From assembly GCF_003584015.1 (NCBI RefSeq), contig NZ_QXFM01000144.1, forward strand, positions 1-64,000: DNA of 64,000 bases, read 5' to 3'. Source of the DNA: Aurantiacibacter xanthus. Lineage in GTDB: Bacteria > Pseudomonadota > Alphaproteobacteria > Sphingomonadales > Sphingomonadaceae. The notes under the pieces were generated by a model. That model was given only the letters and a program-made list of their open reading frames with translations. It had not been told where the DNA came from and did not search any database. A program made the position numbers and the translations under genes. Shown here piece after piece: positions 53,607 through 62,238 of the stretch (positions are counted from its first letter, which is position 1; every line of letters starts with the position of its first letter).

Positions 53607-54998
53607 ATGGACAGTACCGCGAAATCGGATGCCTGGCGTGCTGATCGGGATCACTTCCTGCATCCTTACACCGACTTCACGACGTTTCAGGATAGCGGCA
53701 GCCAGGTCGTCAGCCATGGCGATGCGATGTACATCGTCGACGAGGCTGGGCGCTCCTACCTTGATGGTATTGCCGGCCTGTGGTGTGTGAACCTTGGCCA
53801 TGGCAGAAGCGAAATTGCCCAGGCCATGGGCGATCAGGCGCAGCAACTGGGCTATTTCAACACCTTCGGCCATTCGACGAACACGCCCGCCGCGCTGCTC
53901 GCCCGGCAACTGGCCGAGCGCACGCCGGGAGACCTCAACCACGTCTTCTTCACCACGGGCGGCTCCACTGCCAACGACACGGCGATCCGGCTGGCGCATT
54001 ACTATTTCAACCGGCTGGGCAAGCCGAAGAAGAAGAAGATCCTCGCCCGCAACGGCGGCTATCACGGTTCGACCTATTTCGCCGCAGCGCTGACTGGCAT
54101 TCACGGCATCCACTACGGCTTCGACCGAATTGCCGAGGACATCGTCCATCATCTGTCGGCGGCCAATTGCTATCGCCGACCCGAAGGCATGGACGAAGCG
54201 CAGTTCTGCGATTTCCTGATCGACGAAGCCCGCCATCGGATCGAGCAACTGGGCGCGGACAACATCGCCGCCTTTATCGCCGAACCGGTGATGGGGGCTG
54301 GCGGCGTGCTCGTGGCACCCGAAGGCTATCACCGCCGGATGGCCGAGGTCTGCCAGCAAAACGACATTCTCTACATTGCCGACGAAGTCGTCACGGGTTT
54401 TGGCAGGCTCGGCCACTGGTTCGCCTCGGAAGACCGGTTCGGCCATGTGCCCGATATCCTCATCACCGCGAAGGGGCTGAGTTCGGGCTATTGTCCGATC
54501 GGCGCGGCGGTGTTCTCCGAGCGGATGTATGAGGTGATCAGCAAGCCGCAGGGGCCCGGCGGGGTGTTGAGCCACGGCTTCACCTATTCGGGCCACCCGG
54601 TCTCATGCGCCGCGGCGCTGAAGTCCATCGAGCTGTACGAGCGGGAAGACATCTTCGGCAAGGTTCGCGATACCGGGCCCTATCTCCAGCAGCAGCTGAA
54701 GCGCCTTTCGCGCCATGACGTTGTGGGCGATATACGCGGAGATCATCTGATGGCGGGGGTCGAACTGGTGTCGGATCGCGATGCCAAACGCAATTTCCCG
54801 CCGGACCTTGCCGCCGCCGAAGTGGTGTTCGGCCGGGCCCGCGACTATGGCGTCATCGTGCGCCCGGTCGGTGATACGATCATTCTGTCACCGCCCCTGA
54901 TCATCTCGCGCGAACAGGTGGATACGCTTGTCGATAGTCTCGATCAGGCCATCGAGGATGTTTCGGGGCAACTGATGTCGAGGGCTGCAGCATCGTGA
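53607..54998 (+). CDS. Omega-amino acid/polyamine:pyruvate aminotransferase (SpuC-like, class III, PLP)
   Basis: This is a 463-residue class III aminotransferase opening with FLHPYTDFTTF and LDGIAGLWCVNLGHGR, typical of the putrescine/beta-alanine:pyruvate group. Cofactor motifs are TTGGSTANDTAIRLA, NGGYHGSTYFAAALTG, Asp259 in IADEVVTGFGRLG and Schiff-base Lys289 in ITAKGLSSGY. It would convert a terminal diamine or monoamine with pyruvate to an aldehyde and alanine. The nearby alanine dehydrogenase and PuuP-like permease favour putrescine or a relative; other amines remain possible. Confidence 0.87.
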   Translation: MDSTAKSDAWRADRDHFLHPYTDFTTFQDSGSQVVSHGDAMYIVDEAGRSYLDGIAGLWCVNLGHGRSEIAQAMGDQAQQLGYFNTFGHSTNTPAALLARQLAERTPGDLNHVFFTTGGSTANDTAIRLAHYYFNRLGKPKKKKILARNGGYHGSTYFAAALTGIHGIHYGFDRIAEDIVHHLSAANCYRRPEGMDEAQFCDFLIDEARHRIEQLGADNIAAFIAEPVMGAGGVLVAPEGYHRRMAEVCQQNDILYIADEVVTGFGRLGHWFASEDRFGHVPDILITAKGLSSGYCPIGAAVFSERMYEVISKPQGPGGVLSHGFTYSGHPVSCAAALKSIELYEREDIFGKVRDTGPYLQQQLKRLSRHDVVGDIRGDHLMAGVELVSDRDAKRNFPPDLAAAEVVFGRARDYGVIVRPVGDTIILSPPLIISREQVDTLVDSLDQAIEDVSGQLMSRAAAS

Positions 54999-55018
54999 GC
55001 GCGCAGGGGACGCGCGCT
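54998..55018. terminator. Short bidirectional terminator hairpin
   Basis: AGCGCGC (54998-55004) and GCGCGCT (55012-55018) form a 7-bp stem with a 7-base loop exactly between the stop codons of the convergent aminotransferase and LuxR genes. There is no clear T-run. Confidence 0.5.
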
Positions 55019-55836
55019 TAGAAATTCTTGCGGAAGAACATCGAATAGATCTCCCGCGTGCTGCGCGTTCCCAGTTTGCGATTGATCCGCTTGCGGTAGA
55101 CTTTCACCGTCTCGTGGCTGATCCCCAGTTCGCGGCCGATCATCTTGTTCGAGAAGCCGCGCAACAGGTGCCCGGTCACTTCCACCTCGCGGCCGACAAG
55201 CCCGCGTGCCCGACACATGCTCTGCAGGTTCTCGGCAGAATTGGATGCGATGGTCGAAAGGCTTGACCATTGCCGATACATCAGTTCCCGAATTGCCGGG
55301 AACAGCGCCCGCAATTCGCTGAGCTGGCCGCGCTTCCTGTCCCCCTCTTCCGAGGCGCGAATTCCCAACATCGTCACCAGGCAGATCTGCTTGCTCAGGC
55401 GCACGAATATCCCGCATTCGTCGGTCAGGCCGGTCGTGGCATAGAACGTGAGGTAGTACTCACTCTTGCGAAAGCCGTCGGGCACGCATTCGGAGAAGCG
55501 GTAGACACCGTCCTCGATCTGGGAACTGGCCATGTTGTACCAGGGATCGAGCAGGTAGGTGCCATCGAAATAGGGGCGCAGCGTTGTCCCCTCTTCCTCC
55601 GCATTGAGATTGCTGAACAGCCGCACCGGCTTGGTGCTCTCGGAAAGGGCAGCAACGACGGTCGAGGTATAGCCGCTTAGCCCTTCGAGCATATCGGCCA
55701 GACGCTCCCCAAACCCGTTCGAGCCGACAGACGAAATCGCCAGTGCAAGCGGGGCCGATACACTCTCCAGCAACGGATCCGGGTCATCGCCGCGGCGCGG
55801 CCTGCGACGTTTCGGAGGGCTTTCCGGCTGATTCAT
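55018..55836 (-). CDS. LuxR-family transcriptional regulator
   Basis: This is a 272-residue protein. The C-terminal LuxR/GerE helix-turn-helix occupies residues 211-266 (GREVEVTGHLLRGFSNKMIGRELGISHETVKVYRKRINRKLG). The N-terminal 200 residues have no receiver-domain phosphorylation site and no recognisable acyl-homoserine-lactone pocket, so this is a stand-alone regulator with an unknown ligand domain. The start at 55836 (MNQPES) is followed by a basic stretch. It lies 31 bp downstream of the permease, last in the TonB-permease-regulator run, and is the likely reader of the six GC-rich palindromes. Confidence 0.85.
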   Translation of the reverse strand: MNQPESPPKRRRPRRGDDPDPLLESVSAPLALAISSVGSNGFGERLADMLEGLSGYTSTVVAALSESTKPVRLFSNLNAEEEGTTLRPYFDGTYLLDPWYNMASSQIEDGVYRFSECVPDGFRKSEYYLTFYATTGLTDECGIFVRLSKQICLVTMLGIRASEEGDRKRGQLSELRALFPAIRELMYRQWSSLSTIASNSAENLQSMCRARGLVGREVEVTGHLLRGFSNKMIGRELGISHETVKVYRKRINRKLGTRSTREIYSMFFRKNF

Positions 55837-55867
55837 CCGATGCAACACCTTGCCTGCACGATTACGA

Positions 55868-57208
55868 TCACCCCGGCTGCGACAAAGCCGATGAAGAGGA
55901 CTTGCGCGCGAAACTCGTGATAAGCCCGACACCCAGCCACAGCAAGCCAACCGTCAGCGCCAGCCACGACAGGCTGAACCACAGCCAGATGGTAAGCAGC
56001 AAGCCGATGATCGGGCATACAAGGTATCGCAGCACCGAGACAGCGGACCTCTGCTCAAGACGGTCGCGGAAGATGACAGGCACCGAGAGGTTGACCATGG
56101 AAAAGGCGAACAGGGCGCCGAAGCTGATCAGCGAAGCGAGGCTTTCCAGGGAGGCAACAACGGCGACCAGCGAAAAGAGCGCCACGGTGAGAATGGCATA
56201 GGTCGGGGTACTGAAGCGCCGATCGAGGTGCCCGAACCAGGCCTTTGGCAGTTGCCCTTCCCGGCCCATTGCAAACAGCACCCGCGAGACGCTGGCCTGC
56301 GAAGCAATGGCAGAAGCGATGCACCCGGCGAGATAGGCCGCGATGAAGGCTGCCGAGATGACGGGTCCGAGCGGGGCCATCACCTCCAGCCCTGCCGTAT
56401 CGGCCGACGCCAAATGGTGCCAATCCCCGATTACCAGCGCGCCCGCATAGGACAGCACGATGAACAGCGCACCGCCGATCAGCGCGGTCAGCAAAATCGC
56501 CCGAGGCACGGTGCGCTGCGGATCGCGGGCCTCTTCCGACAGTGTCGAGACTGCATCGAAGCCCAGGAACGAAAGGCACAGGATCGCGGCACCGGCCAAC
56601 AACCCGTTCCATTCGAGGCCCGGGGAATAGAAAGGCGCGATCACCGGCACCGTCTCCTCACGCAGGAATACGATCGCGACGAAGGCTACCGCGAAGACGA
56701 TCTGGCCGACCACCAGAATCAGGCTGGCACGCTTCACCACGTCGACCCCGACGATATTCAGCGTTGTGACCAGGGCGATGGCCGCCACTATGAAGATCGC
56801 GCTCGGAATCGCGGGGAACTGTGCGTTGAGATAGATACCGATGATCAGGTAGTTGATCGCCGGCAGCAGCAGATAGTCGAGCAACAAGGTCCACCCTGTC
56901 ACGAACCCGGTTCGCCGGCCGAAGGCCGACGAGACATAGGCGAAGGCCGATCCGGCCGAGGGGATCTTGCGGACAAGTGCAGCATAACTCAGCGCGGTGA
57001 AAAGCATCGCGATTGTCGTGATGACATAGGCGAGCGGGAGATGACCCTGCGTTATCTCCGTTGCCGTGCCAAAGGTCGTGAAGACGGTCAGAGGCACCAG
57101 ATAGGCCAGCCCGAACATGGTGAGCGAGAACGTGCCCATCACGCGGCTAAGCCTGGGATCGGTGTCTTGTGGATGCGAACTGGCCGTATCGCGCGAGGTA
57201 ACTGTCAT
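55868..57208 (-). CDS. APC-family amino acid/polyamine permease, PuuP-like
   Basis: This is a 446-residue membrane protein with about twelve helices. The segments MFGLAYLVPLTVFTTFG, GHLPLAYVITTIAMLFTALSYAALVRKIPSAGSAFAYV and GFVTGWTLLLDYLLLPAINYLIIGIYL run closely parallel to the E. coli putrescine importer PuuP. It imports an amine or amino acid, and by this resemblance putrescine is the first candidate. The start at 57208 follows GGAGATACTGTC. It lies between the TonB receptor and LuxR genes on one strand. Confidence 0.85.
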   Translation of the reverse strand: MTVTSRDTASSHPQDTDPRLSRVMGTFSLTMFGLAYLVPLTVFTTFGTATEITQGHLPLAYVITTIAMLFTALSYAALVRKIPSAGSAFAYVSSAFGRRTGFVTGWTLLLDYLLLPAINYLIIGIYLNAQFPAIPSAIFIVAAIALVTTLNIVGVDVVKRASLILVVGQIVFAVAFVAIVFLREETVPVIAPFYSPGLEWNGLLAGAAILCLSFLGFDAVSTLSEEARDPQRTVPRAILLTALIGGALFIVLSYAGALVIGDWHHLASADTAGLEVMAPLGPVISAAFIAAYLAGCIASAIASQASVSRVLFAMGREGQLPKAWFGHLDRRFSTPTYAILTVALFSLVAVVASLESLASLISFGALFAFSMVNLSVPVIFRDRLEQRSAVSVLRYLVCPIIGLLLTIWLWFSLSWLALTVGLLWLGVGLITSFARKSSSSALSQPG

Positions 57209-57237
57209 GACAGTATCTCCGTCCTTTCCGGAATGCC

Positions 57238-57271
57238 GGGAGCCGCCACTGCAAGGCAATGGCCGGCTCCC
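57238..57271 (-). terminator. Intercistronic hairpin between TonB receptor and permease genes
   Basis: GGGAGCC (57238-57244) pairs with GGCTCCC (57265-57271), extended inward by GCCA/TGGC with one bulged base. It fills the 75-bp gap and may partly terminate after the receptor gene or stabilise its mRNA. Confidence 0.5.
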
Positions 57272-57283
57272 TGACATTTTGCA

Positions 57284-59839
57284 TCAGTAGCGATACGAAA
57301 CCGTCAGCCCCAGCGTACGCGGCCGCAGCGACGACGCTGTATAGACCACGTTGTTGAACTGGGCGTCGAGGCCGAACAGCGGCGAGGCGTTGGTAAGGTT
57401 ATCGACAAAGACCGACGCATCGACATTCCCGAACTCTGCCCCGACACGAAGGTTGATCGTGGTGTAGGCAGCATCGGGGCGCGAACGCGGATCGAACTGC
57501 GGCGATGCCGGATCGGTTTCGCCATATTCGTGGGCCCTGGTCAGGTGCGAAAGGTCCGCGCGGGCGTAGAACCGGTCGAGGTTGTACTGGCTATAGAGCG
57601 AGAAACGCCAGGGCCGCGTCGCCCCGATGGGGCTTCCTGCCGCGCCCAGAACCGTGCCATCGGGGGTAACGACATCGTCATCGTAGGTCGTCGAGTTATA
57701 GCCCACCGTTCCGCCGATACGCAGATCGTCGATAGGTTCGAGGTCCACAGCCAGATCGACGCCCTTCGACGTTGCATCGCCCAGATTGTCGACGAAGACA
57801 TAGAGGCAGGTGGGCAGGAACACGCTGTTCTGGATATTCGACCAGTTGATGTAATAGGCGCTGACATCAATGCCCACGCGGCCGTTGGCCAAGCGGTTCT
57901 TCGAGCCGACTTCATAGCTCCAGACCGAGTCCGAACCATAGCTTCCCGGCTGTGTCGGGTTGCCCTGCCCATCGACATAACCGATGTTTGCGAGGTCAGG
58001 CCCGCAGAACTGCGCCGGAACGCGCGCGTTTACGCCCGCCGGGCGGAAGCCCTTGGCAATCGTGCCATAGAAGAGATGGTCCCGCGTCGCCTGCCAGGAG
58101 ATCCCGAATTTGGGCGTGACAGCCGTTTCCGAGTTCTTGAACCCTGTCGTATCGACATAGACCGGCGCGTAGGTTCCAGAGCTGATGGTGCAGGTCTCCC
58201 CCGCCGGACACGGCGCACCGTAAGGAGCATTGTCGTTGTTGAGGGGGCCGCGGAACGTGGCGTCCAGCTCGAGATCGTTCTTTGCGACGCGGACGCCGGC
58301 GATAAGCGTGAGATCCTCAACGACCTCGTATTCGACCTGAGCATAACCGGCCAGCTGCTTCTCGGTCAGATCGCGGTTCTCGATATAGGAGCTGTTTTTG
58401 GCTCCCACGAGCGGGGTCCCGAAGGCGTTCTCGATTGCCGAGGAGCCCGGCCCGAACGGATTGCCGCCCGCCACGCCGCCATAGAGCGGGAGAACCGGGA
58501 GGTTGGCCACGAAGTTGTTGCCGATGTTCTGCGTCGAACCCTGCTTGTTCTCCGAGTAGAAGCCGCCGATCACCCAATTGAAGGGTGACGACGTGTCGGA
58601 CGATTGCAGGCGAATTTCCTGAACGAAATTTTCCTGCGACACACCATAGGCCGAAACAGACTTGTAGCCTTCGGGTACGAAGAACTCGAAGGCAAACTGG
58701 AAAGCGTCGATAACGGTGAAGTCGATAAAGGTCTCGCTATCGCGATCGAAATACGACGTGTTGCTGATGAGCTGGACACTATCCGACAGATCAATCTCGG
58801 TATCCAGAGAGTATAGCCAGAATGTGTCGTTCGCCGATTCAAGATCGGGAATATCGACCTGGGTAAAAAGCGGGTTCGAAGCAGGATCGCCCTGGAAGTT
58901 CACCCGCCGCACATAGTCGGCATCGTCAAGGTCGGACCCCGCGATCCAGAAGGCTCCCAGCCCGTCATCGCGGCGCAGACGCTGATAGCTGACGGATGGC
59001 GTGATGCTGAGCCAGTCGGTCGGCTGGAATTCCAGCGCGAGGCGCGCGGTCAGTGCATCCGAACTGTTGGTATCCTCCCGCAAAACCTGCGTTGTCGTAA
59101 AGTCGACGAGGTTGCCATAAGGATACTCCGGCGCCGGCGGATTGCCGCTGCTGTCGGTGGCCGGAGCAACATCGGCCAATACCGCATCCACATATCCGCC
59201 ATCCTTGCGGTAATAGACATGCCCGCGAAAACCGAGCACGCCCGGAATGATCGGCCCGCCGATTGCGGCGCCCGCCTCATAGGATTCATCGCCATTGTGC
59301 GTGGTGGAAATCTCCGTGCGCGCATAGCCCGACCAGTTGTCCATGTTGGGCGCGGTCTGGATGAAGCGGACGGTGCCACCCTCCGACCCGGCGCCGAACA
59401 AGGTGCCTTGCGGCCCGCGCAGCACTTCGACCCGCTCAAGATCGAAAATCTCCGGGAAGGCCGTCCCCGCGCCGTAGCCCAGATTGCGGACCTGGATCGG
59501 GGTGTCGTCGACGTAGACCCCCGTGGTCCCCGCACCGGCCCCCGAGGAGATCCCGCGGATGGAGATGTTGTTCGATCCGGTTACGGTCCGCCCCAGTTCT
59601 AGGCCGGGGGTCAGGCTGACGAGATCATCGATCTTCTTCGCGCCTACGACTTCCATGGTTTCTTCGTCGAACGCCGCCACGCTGACCGGGGTACGCTCGA
59701 TCGATTCCGAGCGGCGCGTCGCTGTCACAACGATCGTACCGAGTTGACCCGAGGCAGCTTTCGGCTCGACCTGCGCCATCGCGGGAAACCCGGCAAAGGC
59801 CGCAAGCGAGACGCCTGCCAGCAATACTACGTTTCTCAT
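57284..59839 (-). CDS. TonB-dependent outer-membrane receptor
   Basis: This is an 851-residue receptor with a signal peptide (FAGFPAMAQ), a plug beginning GTIVVTATRRSESIERTPVSV with VEVLRGPQGTLFGAGSEGG, and a barrel ending LGLTVSYRY. The start at 59839 follows an AGGGGGGAATTCGGGA stretch; an upstream in-frame start at 59929 is rejected. It heads the receptor-permease-LuxR run, so it is probably the outer-membrane route for the substrate of this amine cluster. That is an unusual cargo for a TonB receptor. A GC-rich operator lies 104 bp upstream. Confidence 0.88.
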   Translation of the reverse strand: MRNVVLLAGVSLAAFAGFPAMAQVEPKAASGQLGTIVVTATRRSESIERTPVSVAAFDEETMEVVGAKKIDDLVSLTPGLELGRTVTGSNNISIRGISSGAGAGTTGVYVDDTPIQVRNLGYGAGTAFPEIFDLERVEVLRGPQGTLFGAGSEGGTVRFIQTAPNMDNWSGYARTEISTTHNGDESYEAGAAIGGPIIPGVLGFRGHVYYRKDGGYVDAVLADVAPATDSSGNPPAPEYPYGNLVDFTTTQVLREDTNSSDALTARLALEFQPTDWLSITPSVSYQRLRRDDGLGAFWIAGSDLDDADYVRRVNFQGDPASNPLFTQVDIPDLESANDTFWLYSLDTEIDLSDSVQLISNTSYFDRDSETFIDFTVIDAFQFAFEFFVPEGYKSVSAYGVSQENFVQEIRLQSSDTSSPFNWVIGGFYSENKQGSTQNIGNNFVANLPVLPLYGGVAGGNPFGPGSSAIENAFGTPLVGAKNSSYIENRDLTEKQLAGYAQVEYEVVEDLTLIAGVRVAKNDLELDATFRGPLNNDNAPYGAPCPAGETCTISSGTYAPVYVDTTGFKNSETAVTPKFGISWQATRDHLFYGTIAKGFRPAGVNARVPAQFCGPDLANIGYVDGQGNPTQPGSYGSDSVWSYEVGSKNRLANGRVGIDVSAYYINWSNIQNSVFLPTCLYVFVDNLGDATSKGVDLAVDLEPIDDLRIGGTVGYNSTTYDDDVVTPDGTVLGAAGSPIGATRPWRFSLYSQYNLDRFYARADLSHLTRAHEYGETDPASPQFDPRSRPDAAYTTINLRVGAEFGNVDASVFVDNLTNASPLFGLDAQFNNVVYTASSLRPRTLGLTVSYRY

Positions 59840-59942
59840 TCCCGAATTCCCCCCTATGTTTCGGTAGGTTGATGATCCGTTCCTGACCTGCGTGTCTTTT
59901 TGACTTGAGGAATAGTCCCCCTCACCCATCCGATCAGCAAGT

Positions 59943-59957
59943 CACCCTGCGGGGGTA
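59943..59957. promoter_or_regulatory. ACCC-N5-GGGT family operator upstream of the TonB-permease-LuxR operon
   Basis: CACCC-TGCGG-GGGTA matches the spacing of the site at 53475 exactly, and both continue with C (GGGTAC). It is 104 bp upstream of the receptor ATG, implying that the LuxR gene in this operon is autoregulated. Confidence 0.55.
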
Positions 59958-60444
59958 CAGGCAGGGCCGCCGATCGACGCCGGGCGAGGCGCCAGACGCA
60001 ACCTCACCTTGGGAGGCGGTCCGTTCGAGAGGTGGGATTTGGACTGTTCAGGGCGCACGCAACTGGCGTGGGCGACGGGGCGACATTCCACGCCAGCGCG
60101 GAACACCACCGCACCAACGGTCGGCTCGATGAAGCCTCGGAAGATGTTGAATATTTGCACCAATGGGGCGCAAAGGGCTGTCGCCAGTGTATCCGCGCAC
60201 CTGCTGGATGGTGTTCGCGCTCACTCAGGAAAAGGCCAGGCACAAGCAGCAGACAGGCCGCGAGATTGGCCACCTCCGGCATCATCACGCGGCCACGATG
60301 CCGCCGCAACCATAGGGCGATGAAGAAAACGAAAGCCGAAAGCCGCGCCTCCACGTTGGAAGGCGTAAACATCCCTTCCTCTCTGCCACCACCGGGTCGA
60401 TCAACGAGGTAATGAAGCCTCACGCGAAGGGATAACGTAAGGCA

Positions 60445-60477
60445 GGTTGCCCGGCCGAACCGGGAGGCCGGGCAACC
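60445..60477 (-). terminator. Terminator-like hairpin after the carboxylesterase gene
   Basis: GGTTGCCCGGCC (60445-60456) and its exact complement GGCCGGGCAACC (60466-60477) form a 12-bp stem with a 9-base loop, 22 bp beyond the esterase stop. A T-run is not obvious, but position and stability fit a transcript end. Confidence 0.7.
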
Positions 60478-60498
60478 GGGTGTTCACGGGCACGAACC

Positions 60499-62157
60499 TT
60501 ATTGCGGAGACATCGGCACGGCGGCCAGTTCCGTGTCGATCCGCGCCATCATCTCATCGGTCAGCACCTGCGGCAGGTATACCGACAGCGCGGAAAGGCT
60601 CTGCCCCCGCGCCATGCCAATCTGTTCGGAATTGACCAGTTCCGGCAGGTAACGTTCGAGGATCGCGTGCGCCTGCGGATCATCCAGCATCTGGCCGAGC
60701 GGGGTCGTCAGGCTGTTGTATTTGCCGGACGCGAGCGCGACCTGGATCGCGCGGCGCTCTTCCTCGATTTCCGGCCCCCATGGGTCGCGTTGCGGCTCCG
60801 CCCGCCCGCTCACCGCGAAATCCATGATCTCATCGCCTGCGCGGGTGTGCTGCGGCCAGTAGACAAGGCCCGGTCCATTCGGATCGCCTGTCTTCACGAA
60901 ATTGAGCAGGTAGCTGCTGACCAGCTTGCCCGCGGCAATGTCCTTCTCGGTGGTAGCGTCGCCATACTTGATTGCCGTGGTATCGAAGAAATAGGGGATC
61001 TCGGCCGCGTGCTGCGCGCCGGGACGACCGATCGAATCCGCCACATACGAATAGCGATAGTGCCAGACGGGAATGCCCATGTCGGCAAGCATGCTGGAGG
61101 CATCGCGCGCGCCGGCGATCATGAACCCGCTCTTGCCGCCCATATCCGCACTGGTGGCACCGATCATCATCGGCACCCGCGCGAACTTACCACTGGCATA
61201 GGCTTCGTCGAGATCGACCAGCGCGGTGCCGTCGACGAACGGACCGGCATAGGTCGGCGGGCCGTCGCCTCGCGCCATCATGCTCAACCCATCGGTGACT
61301 TGCTCAGCCGACAGGGCCCGCAAGCGGTCGAGTGCATCCGACGCATCCGGATCGATGCCGTATTGCCGGGCAAGGTTCACCCCGAACTGCTCGATATCCG
61401 CCAGCCTGTTGCCTCCATCGGATTGCGCGCTCCCGCCCGACATCACCACCGCACGCTCGAACAGGCCTTGCGACAGCGGCGAGGTCACGAGATTGTGCAC
61501 CGACATGCCGCCAGCGCTTTCGCCGATGATCGTCACATTGTCGGGATCGCCGCCGAAGGCCTTGATATTCTCCTGCACCCATTGCAGCGCCGCGACCTGA
61601 TCGAGCATGAAATAGCTGCCGAGAACGCCATCGGGGTTCTCTTCGGAGAGCTGTGGGAAAGCGAAGGTGCCGAACCTGCCAAGGCGATAGTTGAAACTAA
61701 CGAAGATAACCCCTTGCCGCGCAAGGTTGGCGCCGGAATATGTCGGTGGTGACGCCCCGCCGTTCACAAACCCGCCGCCGTAGATCCATACCATCACAGG
61801 AAGATCGTCACCGCCTTGAGCAGGACGCCAGACGTTGGCGTAAAGGCAATCCTCCGCCGGTTCGGTGCCGAGCGGCGCCGCATCGCTGGGAAAGGGGACC
61901 TGCATGCAATCGTTGCTGTATTGCGTGGTCTCACGAACCCCGCTCCACGGCTGGACAGGCTGCGGCGCGCGCCAGCGAAGGTCGCCCACTGGCGGCTGCG
62001 CGAAAGGCACGCCTTTCCAGCTCAGCACGCCATCTTCCGAGCTGCCGCTGATCGTTCCGCTTGCGATGGTAACCTGCGTCGTTTGCGCCAGGACCAGTTG
62101 CGGAACTGCCAGGCAAGCCCCCGCCAGCAAGAGGGAGAGGATCGATGTTCTGGTCAT
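60499..62157 (-). CDS. Secreted carboxylesterase type B
   Basis: This is a 552-residue alpha/beta hydrolase with a signal peptide (cleavage after QLVLAQ). It has the entry motif WKGVPFAQPPVGDLRWRAPQP, the EDCLYANVW signature, oxyanion motif WIYGGGF, the canonical nucleophile elbow GESAGG, and AAEIPYFF with a Glu-Ile-Pro motif near the catalytic histidine. Unlike the esterase at 1.5 kb, the GESAGG motif is intact. It lies 81 bp downstream of a TonB receptor on the same strand, so it probably hydrolyses the ester that the receptor brings into the periplasm. Confidence 0.87.
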   Translation of the reverse strand: MTRTSILSLLLAGACLAVPQLVLAQTTQVTIASGTISGSSEDGVLSWKGVPFAQPPVGDLRWRAPQPVQPWSGVRETTQYSNDCMQVPFPSDAAPLGTEPAEDCLYANVWRPAQGGDDLPVMVWIYGGGFVNGGASPPTYSGANLARQGVIFVSFNYRLGRFGTFAFPQLSEENPDGVLGSYFMLDQVAALQWVQENIKAFGGDPDNVTIIGESAGGMSVHNLVTSPLSQGLFERAVVMSGGSAQSDGGNRLADIEQFGVNLARQYGIDPDASDALDRLRALSAEQVTDGLSMMARGDGPPTYAGPFVDGTALVDLDEAYASGKFARVPMMIGATSADMGGKSGFMIAGARDASSMLADMGIPVWHYRYSYVADSIGRPGAQHAAEIPYFFDTTAIKYGDATTEKDIAAGKLVSSYLLNFVKTGDPNGPGLVYWPQHTRAGDEIMDFAVSGRAEPQRDPWGPEIEEERRAIQVALASGKYNSLTTPLGQMLDDPQAHAILERYLPELVNSEQIGMARGQSLSALSVYLPQVLTDEMMARIDTELAAVPMSPQ

Positions 62158-62238
62158 GGTACAGTCTCCAGGGAAACAGGTTCGTCTTGAAGGCGGCGGC
62201 CTGTTGCGGCGCGTCCGCAGGATTGAGGAGCGCGGCGT

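Larger units (their letters stand above)
59840..60498. other. 659-bp intergenic region, no confident gene
   Basis: The left end is the receptor leader and operator; the right end holds a strong hairpin. In between, a minus-strand frame of 139 codons (60004-60423) contains two hydrophobic stretches (FVFFIALWL, LAACLLLVPGLFL) but then loses coding character and has no ribosome-binding site. It may be a remnant of a membrane protein gene. Nothing else was recognised on either strand. Confidence 0.5.
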
